A stretch of 31,084 nucleotides of DNA, taken from assembly GCA_910579925.1 (NCBI GenBank), contig CAJTVY010000044.1, positions 1-31,084 on the forward strand, given 5' to 3'. A program made the translations under genes and the position numbers. The notes under the pieces are model-generated. The model was not told where the DNA came from and did not search any database. It saw only the letters and a list, made by a program, of their open reading frames with translations. Position 1 is the stretch's first letter. Each line of letters opens with the position of its first letter. Positions 16,075 to 24,874 of this stretch are shown piece by piece. The DNA comes from an uncultured Dorea sp. GTDB taxonomy: Bacteria > Bacillota > Clostridia > Lachnospirales > Lachnospiraceae.

Positions 16075-16166
16075 CGGATATTTAATATATTATAAAATAG
16101 TTTGAGAAAATTCCCAGACTCTTTTACCACGGTAAATCGCTCCTGCTTTCAGGCATCTCCCACGTC

Positions 16167-16847
16167 TCATCTTACACATGTTGCGTAACAATAACTTTCC
16201 AGATTCTCACGAATACTTCTGTCCCTGATATCTATGGTATGGTAAGCCCTGCCGTCATAGAGAGCCGGCTTCATCTGCCCTTTCTTAAATACCGTGAGAA
16301 ACTCCTGCATAGTATGTATCTCTTCCGGGAAATAAGTCGCACAGACGCCTACTTTCTCAGGAACATGACAGTCACTGGATCCCATGGTGAAAAGTCCCAG
16401 CTCCAGCGCAAATTCAGCCGCCCTTTGGCAGGCTTCCATAGATGTGCTTCCGTTAAGCACTTCCAGCCCATCCAGACCTTTCACTTCCCGGAGATATTCT
16501 TCAAGCCCCCGGTTATTATTGCGGAATGGATGCGCGGCAAAACACACGCCGCCCTGTTCTTTGACCAGATCAATGAATTCCTGCGCCGGTATACGCTCTT
16601 TCGGATAGTCATGGATTCCGAAGGCAATAACATCCCCCTGCAGAGAGAAAAATTCTATTCCTACGAAGATGGGAAATCCTGTTCTCTCAGAATATTCTTC
16701 CGCAAATTCCTTAAGTCCCATGCTGTCATGGTCCGTAATACAGATTCCGTCAAGTCCCCGGGCTTCTGCAATCCGTACCATCTGGTCCAGTTTCAGAAAA
16801 CTGTCCTTTGAACAGGTCATTTCGTGCATGTGGGTATCGATAAACAT
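16167..16847 (-). CDS. PHP-domain metal-dependent phosphoesterase
   Basis: A 226-residue PHP protein. The metal-binding set is visible: His6 and His8 in DTHMHEM, TDHD at 38-41, Glu65 in GIEFF, His106 in FAAHPFR, and Asp159 and His161 in SSDCH. Such proteins hydrolyse phosphoesters of nucleotides or small molecules; the substrate cannot be told. The start at 16847 follows AAGGAGAAGACCAT; the frame stays open to 16877. It has its own promoter and lies upstream of yedF with a separate promoter between them, so a selenium link is unproven. The DnaE at the right end carries a distant PHP domain of its own. Confidence 0.88.
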   Translation of the reverse strand: MFIDTHMHEMTCSKDSFLKLDQMVRIAEARGLDGICITDHDSMGLKEFAEEYSERTGFPIFVGIEFFSLQGDVIAFGIHDYPKERIPAQEFIDLVKEQGGVCFAAHPFRNNNRGLEEYLREVKGLDGLEVLNGSTSMEACQRAAEFALELGLFTMGSSDCHVPEKVGVCATYFPEEIHTMQEFLTVFKKGQMKPALYDGRAYHTIDIRDRSIRENLESYCYATCVR

Positions 16848-16895
16848 ATGGTCTTCTCCTTTTCTGGTCATTGGCAATCAACGGTGTCTGATTCT

Positions 16896-16924
16896 ATTAT
16901 ATAAACCCTTTGCTCCGGCTTCAA
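16896..16924 (-). promoter_or_regulatory. Promoter of the PHP gene
   Basis: On the minus strand, TTGAAG (16919-16924), 17 bases and TATAAT (16896-16901) form a strong sigma-A promoter about 50 bases before the start. Confidence 0.7.
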
Positions 16925-17016
16925 ATAGACTTTTATAATATATCTAAATATATATAGATTTTTTCGATATATCAGATATCTTTCCCTGGAGGAACAGGCT
17001 TTGTTTCCAATATTAT

Positions 17017-17042
17017 AAAAAGGCCTGAGATCAACTCAGGCC
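17017..17042 (-). terminator. Terminator overlapping the end of the alarmone synthetase gene
   Basis: GGCCTGAG and CTCAGGCC (17022-17042) form an 8-bp stem followed by TTTTT on the minus strand. The upstream arm is the last coding triplets and the stop codon (17031-17033) lies at the loop, so the final residues are fixed by the terminator. Confidence 0.85.
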
Positions 17043-17744
17043 CGACATCGCCACGCAGTTCACATGGCTTCTTTCATTATTTCTCTTCGTACTGATTCTT
17101 AACTCTTCTTGTTCTCTTAAGCAATCCAGGATTGCCCTGTTCAGAGACAGCATCTTCTCGTCCAGCGACGACACCATCTCCGCACATTCTCTTAATTCCC
17201 GGCTGATGTACTCGGGAGCATTTCCTTCGAATTTGTAATAGATCTTATGTTCAAGGCTTGCCCAGAAATCCATGGCAATGGTCCGGATCTGTATCTCTAC
17301 TTTCGTATCCACAACACTGTCAGATAAAAAAATCGGTACAGACACCAGCATGTGATAACTCTTATAACCGCTCATCTTCGGATGTCTGATGTAATCCTTG
17401 ATTGACAGAACTTTCAGATCACTCTGGTTCCCGATCATCTCGCCCAACTGATATATGTCGGATGTGAAGGAGCAGATCAGCCTCACGCCGGCAATATCGT
17501 TGACATACTTGACCATGTTCTCGATTGATATCTCGTAACCGTTCTTTCTCAACTTCTTTACTATACTTTCTGGTGTCTTTACTCTTGTCTTGATATGCTC
17601 AATCGGATTATACTTATGTACGTGCTGGAATTCATCGTTCAGTATCTCAAGCTTCGTTCCAACTTCTTTCAATGCCGAGTTATACAGGAACATAATCGTC
17701 TTCCAACTGTCTACATCCTCATAATTCTTGATCGCATTCTCCAT
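17031..17744 (-). CDS. Small alarmone synthetase (RelQ/YjbM-like GTP pyrophosphokinase)
   Basis: A 237-residue single-domain RelA/SpoT-type synthetase that makes (p)ppGpp-type alarmones from GTP or GDP and ATP. Residues about 50-190 hold the synthetase core: RVKTPESIVKKLRKNGY, DIAGVRLICSFTSDIYQL, the conserved GYKSYHMLVSVP block and VEIQIRTIAMDFWASLEHKI. No hydrolase, TGS or ACT domain is present, so it is a small synthetase rather than Rel. The C-terminal tail is helical and charged, as in RelQ. It is monocistronic, with its own promoter at 17791-17819 and a terminator that overlaps its stop codon. Confidence 0.92.
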   Translation of the reverse strand: MENAIKNYEDVDSWKTIMFLYNSALKEVGTKLEILNDEFQHVHKYNPIEHIKTRVKTPESIVKKLRKNGYEISIENMVKYVNDIAGVRLICSFTSDIYQLGEMIGNQSDLKVLSIKDYIRHPKMSGYKSYHMLVSVPIFLSDSVVDTKVEIQIRTIAMDFWASLEHKIYYKFEGNAPEYISRELRECAEMVSSLDEKMLSLNRAILDCLREQEELRISTKRNNERSHVNCVAMSGLS

Positions 17745-17790
17745 ATAGTATCTCTCCTCTCATACCGAAGAGTTAATTCGTACTGTTCTT

Positions 17791-17819
17791 AGTATACCAT
17801 ATGAATCAAGGTATGTCAT
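17791..17819 (-). promoter_or_regulatory. Promoter of the alarmone synthetase gene
   Basis: On the minus strand, ATGACA (17814-17819), 17 bases and TATACT (17791-17796) form a good sigma-A promoter about 45 bases before the start codon, with an AGGAGAG ribosome site. Confidence 0.65.
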
Positions 17820-17891
17820 GAAATTCACATTTATTTAAGAAAGTGGTTACATTTGTAAATAATCTAAAAAAACATCAAAAATACAGAATCT

Positions 17892-18416
17892 TTAGAATTC
17901 AATCCCAGGCCTTGCAGACCGTCCTAAGTCAAACTGATGCCGGACCTTCCGGATTTCCGTCGCATAGTCCGCCATCTCAAGCAGGCTGTCCGTAACCTCA
18001 TGGCCTGTCATCACGATCTCCAGTCCTCTCGGCTTATGCTGAATGAAACTGATCAGCTTCTCTTCACTGATTACATCCAACTGCAAAGCACACAGCACCT
18101 CATCCAGCAAAAGCATATCGAAAGGGCCGCAGAACTTTATAATCTCGTCCAACGCCTTATTATTATAATGGCGCAGCTCTGCCCGTTCGTCCCGGTTCAT
18201 ATTACTTACAAACTTTACCTGCTTACGCCCAGGCAGACAGGTAACGTCCGGCAGCGCTTCGAGTACCTTGCGCTCACTAGAAGAATTGTCCTTCAAAAAC
18301 TGAAATACCAGTACCTTAAGCCCCGCCCCCACAGCCCGTACGGCAAGTCCCACGGCTGCGGTAGTCTTTCCTTTTCCATCTCCATAGTATACATGTATTC
18401 TTCCTGTTCCAATCAT
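17892..18416 (-). CDS. cobO: Cob(I)yrinic acid a,c-diamide adenosyltransferase (CobO/CobA type)
   Basis: A 174-residue P-loop enzyme that adds the adenosyl group to cob(I)alamin precursors. The P-loop is YGDGKGKTTA (11-20), and LLLDEVLCALQLDVI (about 100-114) is the Walker B-like region. MTGHEVTDSLLEMADYATEI and the RSARPGIEF ending are typical of the family (usually RxG(I/V)E(F/Y)). It stands alone, away from other cobalamin genes in the window, and points to a B12-using metabolism. The start at 18416 follows GGGGATGATTGG. No T-tailed hairpin follows its stop. Confidence 0.93.
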   Translation of the reverse strand: MIGTGRIHVYYGDGKGKTTAAVGLAVRAVGAGLKVLVFQFLKDNSSSERKVLEALPDVTCLPGRKQVKFVSNMNRDERAELRHYNNKALDEIIKFCGPFDMLLLDEVLCALQLDVISEEKLISFIQHKPRGLEIVMTGHEVTDSLLEMADYATEIRKVRHQFDLGRSARPGIEF

Positions 18417-18494
18417 CCAATCATCCCCGCTTTCATATACGTTACATATTATAGCCCCTCTTCCATGATTTGTATAGCAAAGATTTGAAACCTC

Positions 18495-18523
18495 TTTACA
18501 GCCGCATGAAAAAAAGATATACT
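18495..18523 (+). promoter_or_regulatory. Promoter of the 87-residue unknown gene
   Basis: TTTACA (18495-18500), 17 bases and TATACT (18518-18523) form a strong sigma-A promoter about 33 bases before the start codon. It supports the small plus-strand gene as real. Confidence 0.7.
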
Positions 18524-18556
18524 TTTCATTATATTTCTAGGAAATGAGGTACAGTT

Positions 18557-18820
18557 ATGTTTCGTTTATGGGGAAAAGAATTTAAGGATAACAGAATGGT
18601 CCGGGATACCGTCGTCTGCGATGATTCTGACGATACCCGGACACATAAGATTTTTAATGCATTAGACGCCATATGCTATGAGTTCGATTTGAGCAAGCCA
18701 ATCTGGCTTAATACTACAATCGACGAATTCAGGCGTCATGACAAGACTCGGTTTACCCAGGATAATTTCGTGGATTCCATTGATTTCGACTATCTTGAAA
18801 TCCATATTATCGAAGAGTGA
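18557..18820 (+). CDS. Small unknown protein, 87 residues
   Basis: I do not recognise this protein. It is acidic at both ends and soluble, with no membrane segment or signal peptide. It begins MFRLWGKEFKDNRMVRDTVV and ends in an acidic stretch (DSIDFDYLEIHIIEE). A central FNALDAICYEFDLSKPIWLN block looks structured. It has a convincing promoter and a TGAGGT ribosome site 6-8 bases before the ATG, and is the only plus-strand gene between 6650 and the window end. It is divergent from cobO and convergent with the ABC permease, with 37 bases to the permease stop. An opposite-strand frame at 18662-18865 is a shadow of it. Confidence 0.8.
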   Translation: MFRLWGKEFKDNRMVRDTVVCDDSDDTRTHKIFNALDAICYEFDLSKPIWLNTTIDEFRRHDKTRFTQDNFVDSIDFDYLEIHIIEE

Positions 18821-18857
18821 CCGTTCATTCGGAAAGGCCGCATCGTAAGGATATTCA

Positions 18858-20264
18858 CTATTCATTTCGAATTGCCGCCAGAGGACTTAGCTTCATAGCG
18901 CGCAGAGCCGGAAAATATCCAGCAATCACGCCTACCAGCATCGCAAACCCCATGGAAAGCAATACCAGCCAGGGAGGAATATAGGAAATGTTTCCGTCAA
19001 CTCCCATAGCCGCGCCATTCCCGGTCAGGAAATTAATCACCGCCGACATCAGGAAACTCAGCACATTTCCAATTGCGCCGCCGAACAGCCCTATGAAAGC
19101 TGCTTCCAGCAGGAACATCTGCTTAATGTTCTTTAAACTGCATCCCAATACTTTAATGACTCCAATCTCCTTGGTCCGCTCATAGATGGACATCATCATG
19201 GTATTGGCGATTCCGATCGCAGCCACAAACAGGGATACCGCACCGATTCCGCCAAGCACAGCCTGAATAATGGCAAACTGACTCTTCATGCTGTCCAGGT
19301 ATTCGGCATTCGTCTCCACATTGTAGCCCATCTCACGGATGACTGCCGCCACTGTATCTACATTGGCAATGTCGTCCACATTCACCTGTGCGTAAGAATA
19401 ACAGAATTCCTTATACGGCTTGCCGGATTTGGTGGTGGGCTGTCCCGGAATGACTCTTCCCGAAAACTCTTTCTTCAAAATCTGTTTCAGCGTATCCAGA
19501 TCACAGTAGATATAGTAATAATTTGCATTATACTCTTCCGGTCCGCCCTTCACCATACCGCTTGCCTTTACCACATGTTTCTGCACAGTCTGGGATTTTG
19601 CCTGCTGGCCGCCATTTTCACTCTCTCCCATGGACAATCCGTCTCCCATACTGTTATAATATCCGTCCTGGTCAAGAATCAGGAAAATAGAATCGTGAAG
19701 AAAATCGATATCCGGCAGTTCCATCGTTTCGTAATATCCCTTACCCGTTCCCTTTTCATAGAACATGGTAGGAATCCCGTTTCCATATACCAGTTCCAGC
19801 GTACCGCTGCCAGGAGTGGGAAGTCTGCCCTCTTCCAGCGGAATATTCTTGGCCGCCAGAGCCTCCGGGGTCATTCCTACAAGCTGTCCCGATCCTTCAT
19901 AATTACCCTTTATCATGTTCACCCACATCTCATACACCGGCGATGCCAGGGTCACATGTTCTACCTTCGCAAGTTCCGCAAGCGCCTGATCGTTAATGTA
20001 TTTCTTCGATTCTTCTTCATTCTCACTTCCCATTGAGTAGGAAAACATAGACTCGCCTGCGCCGGCTCCTGTCACCTTGATACTGGTCAGGCCGCCGGAA
20101 TTCTCCACCTCCCGGTAGAGAGACTCCTGAAGGCCGAGCCCTAACGAAATCATGACGACAATGGATGCTGTACCAATAATCACTCCAAGGACAGTCAGGA
20201 AGGTCCGAAGCTTCCGCCGCTTTAAATTGCTACCGCTCATCCTCAGAAGATCTATCCAGCTCAT
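18858..20264 (-). CDS. MacB-like ABC transporter permease
   Basis: A 468-residue MacB/FtsX-type permease. One membrane segment lies near the N-terminus (about 20-45, RTFLTVLGVIIGTASIVVMI). A large extracellular domain follows (about 50-320), and three membrane segments lie at the C-terminus (about 335-460), including the family block SIYERTKEIGVIKVLG and the ending LSPLAAIRNE. The start at 20264 (MSWIDLL) has AGGAGG 9 bases upstream inside the end of the previous gene; an ATG at 20285 is the alternative. It overlaps the secreted-protein gene by 35 bases. With the ATPase two genes upstream it should form a MacB-like machine that moves or senses something at the cell surface; the substrate is unknown. 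Confidence 0.9.
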   Translation of the reverse strand: MSWIDLLRMSGSNLKRRKLRTFLTVLGVIIGTASIVVMISLGLGLQESLYREVENSGGLTSIKVTGAGAGESMFSYSMGSENEEESKKYINDQALAELAKVEHVTLASPVYEMWVNMIKGNYEGSGQLVGMTPEALAAKNIPLEEGRLPTPGSGTLELVYGNGIPTMFYEKGTGKGYYETMELPDIDFLHDSIFLILDQDGYYNSMGDGLSMGESENGGQQAKSQTVQKHVVKASGMVKGGPEEYNANYYYIYCDLDTLKQILKKEFSGRVIPGQPTTKSGKPYKEFCYSYAQVNVDDIANVDTVAAVIREMGYNVETNAEYLDSMKSQFAIIQAVLGGIGAVSLFVAAIGIANTMMMSIYERTKEIGVIKVLGCSLKNIKQMFLLEAAFIGLFGGAIGNVLSFLMSAVINFLTGNGAAMGVDGNISYIPPWLVLLSMGFAMLVGVIAGYFPALRAMKLSPLAAIRNE

Positions 20265-21774
20265 CCAGCAATTCCTCCTCTTCATTCAGTCTCTGCCTTT
20301 TCTTTCTCTTCTTCATAATCACCACAATCATAATGATCACGACGACAATCCCTGCGATCACCGCAGCCGGAATTACCGGGAAACTCTTCTCTTCTTCCGG
20401 CATATCCATTCCAGACATCATTGACATATCCTCTGCCATTTCTGTAACCTGGATCTGCAGTTCCTTGGTGGTTGTAGAAATCTTACCTGCCTCATCCTCA
20501 TAACTCACTGTCATTGTTACATTTGCCGGACCTTCGGTGGCCTGTGCTCCTTCCAGCATGGCATCGATAGATGCCGTTGCACCGGACTCTACATTTCCCA
20601 GGAATACTTCTTCCTTTTTAATACAGGTTCCCTCAAAGGCTGCCTTGACATTGTAGAGCTTGATCCTGCCCAGGTTATAGAGATTACACATAACATTGGC
20701 TTCTTCTCCTATCGTGACGCTCTCCGGGCTGATCTCAAATTCACTGAACTCAAACCTGGCATCCTGCTTGACCGGAATGGAGATACTGGAAGCCGCATCG
20801 ATCTGCGCGCCGTCTTTATCCTCATACTTCATGGACAGGTCAACGCTGTACGGCTTCTGGAGAAGATCTGCCTTTGCATTCAACTGAATGGAAATGTCCG
20901 CCGCACCGTCTGCCTTAATGCCTTCCAGATAAATAGAACTGGAACCGGATGCCGGAAGAAATGCCGGCGCAACCGTCTGTGCGTCACTGCCTTCCGTCGG
21001 CGCGCTTAAATCGAACAGCATATTGCGTACTCTTGTAGATTTGGACGTGTTTTTCAGATGAATGGTCAGCGTGAAATTACTTCCTGCGCGCACCTCTGCC
21101 GGGTCTGTGGTAAATCCTGTCACAATCACACGGGGAACGGAAGTGGAACCTTCCGATCCGGATGCGCCGCCGCTGCTGAAAGAGGCGCCGCCGTTACTGA
21201 ATCCGCCTGCATCCGATGAAGTGAAATCCCAGTTGTCTCCTGTTATCTGTCCGCCAGGATCCGGGTTCTGAACCGGGTTATTATCAACCGGAGGAGCAGG
21301 ATTTTCTTCGGGTTTTACAGTCGTATTTACATAAAAACTTCGAGACATAGGCGCTATGTTTTCGCCAGAGACATCAAATCTTATTTTATGCCTTGCAGTC
21401 GTTACATCTTCTCTCTGTGTAAATTCAAATTCAACCGGAACAGCCGTACCTGCCGCAATATCTCCTACTGCTTTTGCATAGCTCTGGTATTCTGTCACAA
21501 ACGGCCACTCTTCATTCGTATCGCCCAGATTGGGGGAAATCACAACGCCTTGCAGCGTATCATTCGTATTATTATGTATTGTAAACTTCCATACCTTCGT
21601 TTCGCCCGCCTTAAATGTCGGCGCCCGGTCCTCGTCTGAACGGATCTCGATCCCGCCTGTACTCTTTGTTTCCACAGGCTCAACCTCCTGCGCCCACAAT
21701 TGCTCTGGAATCATCACTGTCGCCAGCAACACCGCCAGACACATTCCCGCCAAAAGCCTTCTTGCTATTCTCAT
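20230..21774 (-). CDS. Secreted, membrane-anchored COG1361-like protein
   Basis: A 514-residue surface protein. A signal peptide lies at residues 1-28 (RLLAGMCLAVLLATVMIP, cut near AQE). Repeated beta-sandwich domains follow, with patterns such as FKAGETKVWKFTIHNNTNDT and PAEVRAGSNFTLTIHLKNTS, as in COG1361/NPCBM-associated proteins. A Gly/Ser/Asn/Pro-rich linker lies at about 155-215. One membrane helix (about 467-487) precedes a cytoplasmic tail of charged residues (KKRKKRQRLNEEEELLDELD). Its ATG overlaps the ATPase stop by 4 bases (ATGA). It probably works with the MacB-like ATPase and permease as an accessory surface subunit; that is inference from the overlaps. Confidence 0.82.
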   Translation of the reverse strand: MRIARRLLAGMCLAVLLATVMIPEQLWAQEVEPVETKSTGGIEIRSDEDRAPTFKAGETKVWKFTIHNNTNDTLQGVVISPNLGDTNEEWPFVTEYQSYAKAVGDIAAGTAVPVEFEFTQREDVTTARHKIRFDVSGENIAPMSRSFYVNTTVKPEENPAPPVDNNPVQNPDPGGQITGDNWDFTSSDAGGFSNGGASFSSGGASGSEGSTSVPRVIVTGFTTDPAEVRAGSNFTLTIHLKNTSKSTRVRNMLFDLSAPTEGSDAQTVAPAFLPASGSSSIYLEGIKADGAADISIQLNAKADLLQKPYSVDLSMKYEDKDGAQIDAASSISIPVKQDARFEFSEFEISPESVTIGEEANVMCNLYNLGRIKLYNVKAAFEGTCIKKEEVFLGNVESGATASIDAMLEGAQATEGPANVTMTVSYEDEAGKISTTTKELQIQVTEMAEDMSMMSGMDMPEEEKSFPVIPAAVIAGIVVVIIMIVVIMKKRKKRQRLNEEEELLDELDRSSEDER

Positions 21775-22490
21775 CTTCTTAGTCCTCCCTGTAATGCAAT
21801 CTTCCGGTTATCTTCAATCTTAAGAATCTTCCCGTCCCGGATATGGAAAACTCTGTCCGCATAGGTCGCCAGATGTGAGTCATGGGTAACCATAACAAGG
21901 GTCTTCTTCTGCTCTCTCACCACCTGCTGCATAAGCCGCATGACCTCTTCTGAAGTATGGGAATCCAGATTCCCTGTAGGCTCATCCGCAAAAATAATCT
22001 TCGGATCCACCACCAGCGCCCTTGCAACGCCGACCCTCTGCTGCTGCCCGCCGGACATCTGGTTCGGCAGATGCTTCTTATGCTTCTTAAGCTTCACCAG
22101 ATCCAGCATCTGATCCGCCTTGCGCAGCCGCACGTCTCTTGGTACCCCCCGGAAACTCAGGGGCAGCGCCACATTCTCCACCGCATTCATGGTTCCCAGC
22201 AGATGGAAGGACTGAAAGATAAATCCCACATTATCCCGCCTGAACCGCACCAGCTGTTCCTCTGTCAGATTCTCAATGTGCTTCCCTGCGATCACCACAC
22301 TGCCCTTGGTGGGCTTCTCAAGCCCTGCAAGCATATTCAGCAGCGTGGATTTGCCGGATCCAGACGTACCTACAATGGCACAGAACTCTCCCTGAAAGAT
22401 CTCAAACCCTACTCCGTCAAGCGCCCGCACGACTTCGTCGCCTACCCGGTACAGCTTATAAAGACTTTTTACTTCTATTACTCTGTCCAT
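21771..22490 (-). CDS. ABC transporter ATP-binding protein (MacB/LolD type)
   Basis: A 239-residue ATPase that should power the MacB-like permease encoded two genes downstream. Walker A is GTSGSGKST at 41-49, the signature is MSGGQQQR at 145-152, Walker B is IIFADEP at 165-171 and the D-loop is NLDS. VTHDSHLATYADRV holds the switch His. The start at 22490 follows TAGGAGGAATCT. It is the first gene of a three-gene operon joined by overlaps, with a promoter at 22600-22627. Confidence 0.95.
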   Translation of the reverse strand: MDRVIEVKSLYKLYRVGDEVVRALDGVGFEIFQGEFCAIVGTSGSGKSTLLNMLAGLEKPTKGSVVIAGKHIENLTEEQLVRFRRDNVGFIFQSFHLLGTMNAVENVALPLSFRGVPRDVRLRKADQMLDLVKLKKHKKHLPNQMSGGQQQRVGVARALVVDPKIIFADEPTGNLDSHTSEEVMRLMQQVVREQKKTLVMVTHDSHLATYADRVFHIRDGKILKIEDNRKIALQGGLRR

Positions 22491-22599
22491 AGATTCCTCC
22501 TAGTTTATCTTTCATCATTATAGATCCGAAATCCAAACATTTTCGGTAGAAATTCTGAATTATTTCTTAATATTTAATCTCAAATGCTCTTTTTTAATC

Positions 22600-22627
22600 A
22601 TTATAACATCTTTTCTGACAATCGCAA
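22600..22627 (-). promoter_or_regulatory. Promoter of the ABC operon
   Basis: On the minus strand, TTGCGA (22622-22627), 16 bases and TATAAT (22600-22605) form a plausible sigma-A promoter about 100 bases before the ATPase start and just past the tex terminator. Confidence 0.55.
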
Positions 22628-22643
22628 CACTCCTTTTCCTTAC

Positions 22644-22690
22644 AAAAAAGGAAGGACCGACGAAAACGTCTTTTTTCCGTCAGCCCTTCC
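22644..22690 (-). terminator. Terminator of the hemerythrin-tex operon
   Basis: On the minus strand GGAAGGGCTGACG pairs with CGTCGGTCCTTCC, 13 pairs including two G-T pairs, followed by TTTTTT. It lies just after the tex stop. Confidence 0.9.
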
Positions 22691-22705
22691 ATCGACAGAC
22701 ACAGC

Positions 22706-24862
22706 TTACGAGATTCCTTTCATTGTAAGCTGAATCCGTTTTTTCTTCAGATCTACGCTTAATACCTTGACATCTACGATATCCCCGACACTTAACACTT
22801 CCAGCGGGTGTCTGATAAACTTCTTATCCGTAATCTCGGAAATATGTACCAGTCCGTCCTGGTGAACGCCGATGTCTACAAATACTCCGAAATCAATAAC
22901 ATTTCTCACCGTCCCCTTAAGAATCATTCCTTCGGTCAGATCCTTCATCTCCAGAACGTCCGTCCTCAGAATCGGCTTTGGCATCTCGTCACGGGGATCT
23001 CTTGCCGGCTTTTCCAGTTCCTTTACAATATCCCTAAGGGTGATCTCTCCGATTCCCAGTTCCTTTGCCAGCTTCTTATCATCTCTGATAGTAAGGGACA
23101 GCCCCGTCAGTTTGCCGCCGCTTACATCCTCTACAGAAAATCCCTGCCTTTTCAAAAGCTTCTCTGCCGCCTCGTAAGTCTCTGGATGAACGCTGGTTCC
23201 ATCCAGAGGATTGTCGCCGCCCTGGATCCGCATAAAACCGGCGCACTGTTCAAATGCCTTCGGCCCAAGCTTTGCTACTTTCAGAAGCTGTTTCCTGCTG
23301 GCAAACTGCCCGTTCTCTTCCCTATATGCCACGATATTCTTCGCAATGGTTCCGGAAATACCGGAAATATACGCAAGAAGAGGGGCGGAGGCCGTGTTCA
23401 GATCTACGCCCACACGGTTTACACAGTCTTCCACAACACCGGACAAAGCCTCGCTTAACTTCTTCTGGTTCATGTCATGCTGATACTGGCCTACCCCGAT
23501 TGACTTAGGGTCAATCTTGACCAGCTCTGCCAGTGGATCCTGGAGACGTCTGGCTATGGACGTTGCGCTCCTTTGCCCCACATCAAAATTCGGGAACTCC
23601 TCTGAGGCCAGCTTACTGGCCGAATACACAGAAGCCCCGGCCTCGTTGACGATGACATACTGCAGCTTCTGCGGAATCTCCTTGAGCAGTTCTACGATAA
23701 ACATCTCTGATTCCCTGGAGGCCGTGCCGTTTCCTACTGAAATCAGCGTGATATTGTATTTTGCAATAATCTTCTTCAGAAGATCCTTGGAAGCCTTAAT
23801 CTTCTGGGGCGTCGTAGGGGCAGTGGGGTAAATGACCGTGGTTCCGATCACCTTACCGGTGGGATCCACCACCGCCAGCTTACATCCGGTACGAAACGCC
23901 GGATCCCAGCCCAGAACCGTCTGCCCCACAATGGGCGGCTGCATCAGAAGCTGTTCCAGATTCTTCTTGAATACCTCGATGGCTCCGTCCTCCGCCTTCT
24001 CCGTCAGATCGTTTCGTATCTCTCTCTCAATAGCAGGCGCAATCAGACGCTTATAGCTGTCCTCTATGGTATCCTTCAGTACAGGCGTCGTATAGGGATT
24101 GTTCCCATGGATAATCTTCTTCTCCAGATAGCGGATAATATCCTCCTGTGGCGCCTCGATCTTAACCGTCAGAAACTTTTCTTTTTCTCCCCGGTTCAAC
24201 GCAAGAATCCGATGGCCTGCAAGCCGGTTCACAGATTCTTCAAACTCATAGTACATCTCATACACAGACTCTGCCTTCTCATCCTTCGCCGCAGAAATCA
24301 CCCGTCCCTTCTGCATAGTAATCTTGCGAATCCAGATGCGGTAGTCTGCCTCATCAGAAATACTCTCTGCAATAATGTCCTTCGCTCCTGCAACCGCCTC
24401 TTCTGCCGTATGGACTTCCTTCTCCGGATTGATGTATTCTGCCGCCAGTTCTTCGATGGGCTGATTCGTCTTCTGCAGAGTAATCACTGCCGCCAGCGTC
24501 TCCAGACCTTTCTCTTTTGCAATGGTTGCCCTGGTTCTTCGCTTCGGACGGTAGGGGCGGTACAAGTCCTCCACCACCACAAGGGTCTCTGCCGCAAGAA
24601 TCTGTTTCCTTAATTCTTCCGTCATCTTTCCCTGTTCTTCTATACTGGATAATACCTGCTCCTTCTTCTCCTCCAGGTTACGCAGATACATAAGCCTCTC
24701 ATGCAGCTTACGAAGCTGCTCATCGTCCAGGGTTCCGGTGGCCTCTTTTCGATATCTTGCAATAAACGGAATGGTATTGCCTTCATCGATCAGACTGACC
24801 GCTGCATCTACCTGCCACTTTTTTACACCCAGTTCTTCCGTAATCTTCTGATTAATATCCAT
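22706..24862 (-). CDS. tex: Tex family RNA-binding transcription accessory protein
   Basis: A 718-residue Tex protein, a conserved RNA-binding factor linked to transcription and stress in other bacteria. The N-terminal helical domain (about 1-200) holds FIARYRKEATGTLDDEQLRK, which is highly typical. The YqgF-like nuclease fold follows (about 315-445, LGWDPAFRTGCKLAVVDPTG). Helix-hairpin-helix motifs lie at about 480-560 (NTASAPLLAYISGISGTIAK). A C-terminal S1 domain lies at about 640-716 (GTVRNVIDFGVFVDIGVHQD). The length is normal. It begins 12 bases after the hemerythrin fusion gene, with AAGGAATAGAGA before the ATG, so the two are co-transcribed. Confidence 0.95.
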   Translation of the reverse strand: MDINQKITEELGVKKWQVDAAVSLIDEGNTIPFIARYRKEATGTLDDEQLRKLHERLMYLRNLEEKKEQVLSSIEEQGKMTEELRKQILAAETLVVVEDLYRPYRPKRRTRATIAKEKGLETLAAVITLQKTNQPIEELAAEYINPEKEVHTAEEAVAGAKDIIAESISDEADYRIWIRKITMQKGRVISAAKDEKAESVYEMYYEFEESVNRLAGHRILALNRGEKEKFLTVKIEAPQEDIIRYLEKKIIHGNNPYTTPVLKDTIEDSYKRLIAPAIEREIRNDLTEKAEDGAIEVFKKNLEQLLMQPPIVGQTVLGWDPAFRTGCKLAVVDPTGKVIGTTVIYPTAPTTPQKIKASKDLLKKIIAKYNITLISVGNGTASRESEMFIVELLKEIPQKLQYVIVNEAGASVYSASKLASEEFPNFDVGQRSATSIARRLQDPLAELVKIDPKSIGVGQYQHDMNQKKLSEALSGVVEDCVNRVGVDLNTASAPLLAYISGISGTIAKNIVAYREENGQFASRKQLLKVAKLGPKAFEQCAGFMRIQGGDNPLDGTSVHPETYEAAEKLLKRQGFSVEDVSGGKLTGLSLTIRDDKKLAKELGIGEITLRDIVKELEKPARDPRDEMPKPILRTDVLEMKDLTEGMILKGTVRNVIDFGVFVDIGVHQDGLVHISEITDKKFIRHPLEVLSVGDIVDVKVLSVDLKKKRIQLTMKGIS

Positions 24863-24874
24863 TCTCTATTCCTT

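Noticed and set aside
18662..18865. 67-codon minus-strand frame
   Set aside because: It is the reverse of the 87-residue gene, which has the better promoter and ribosome site.
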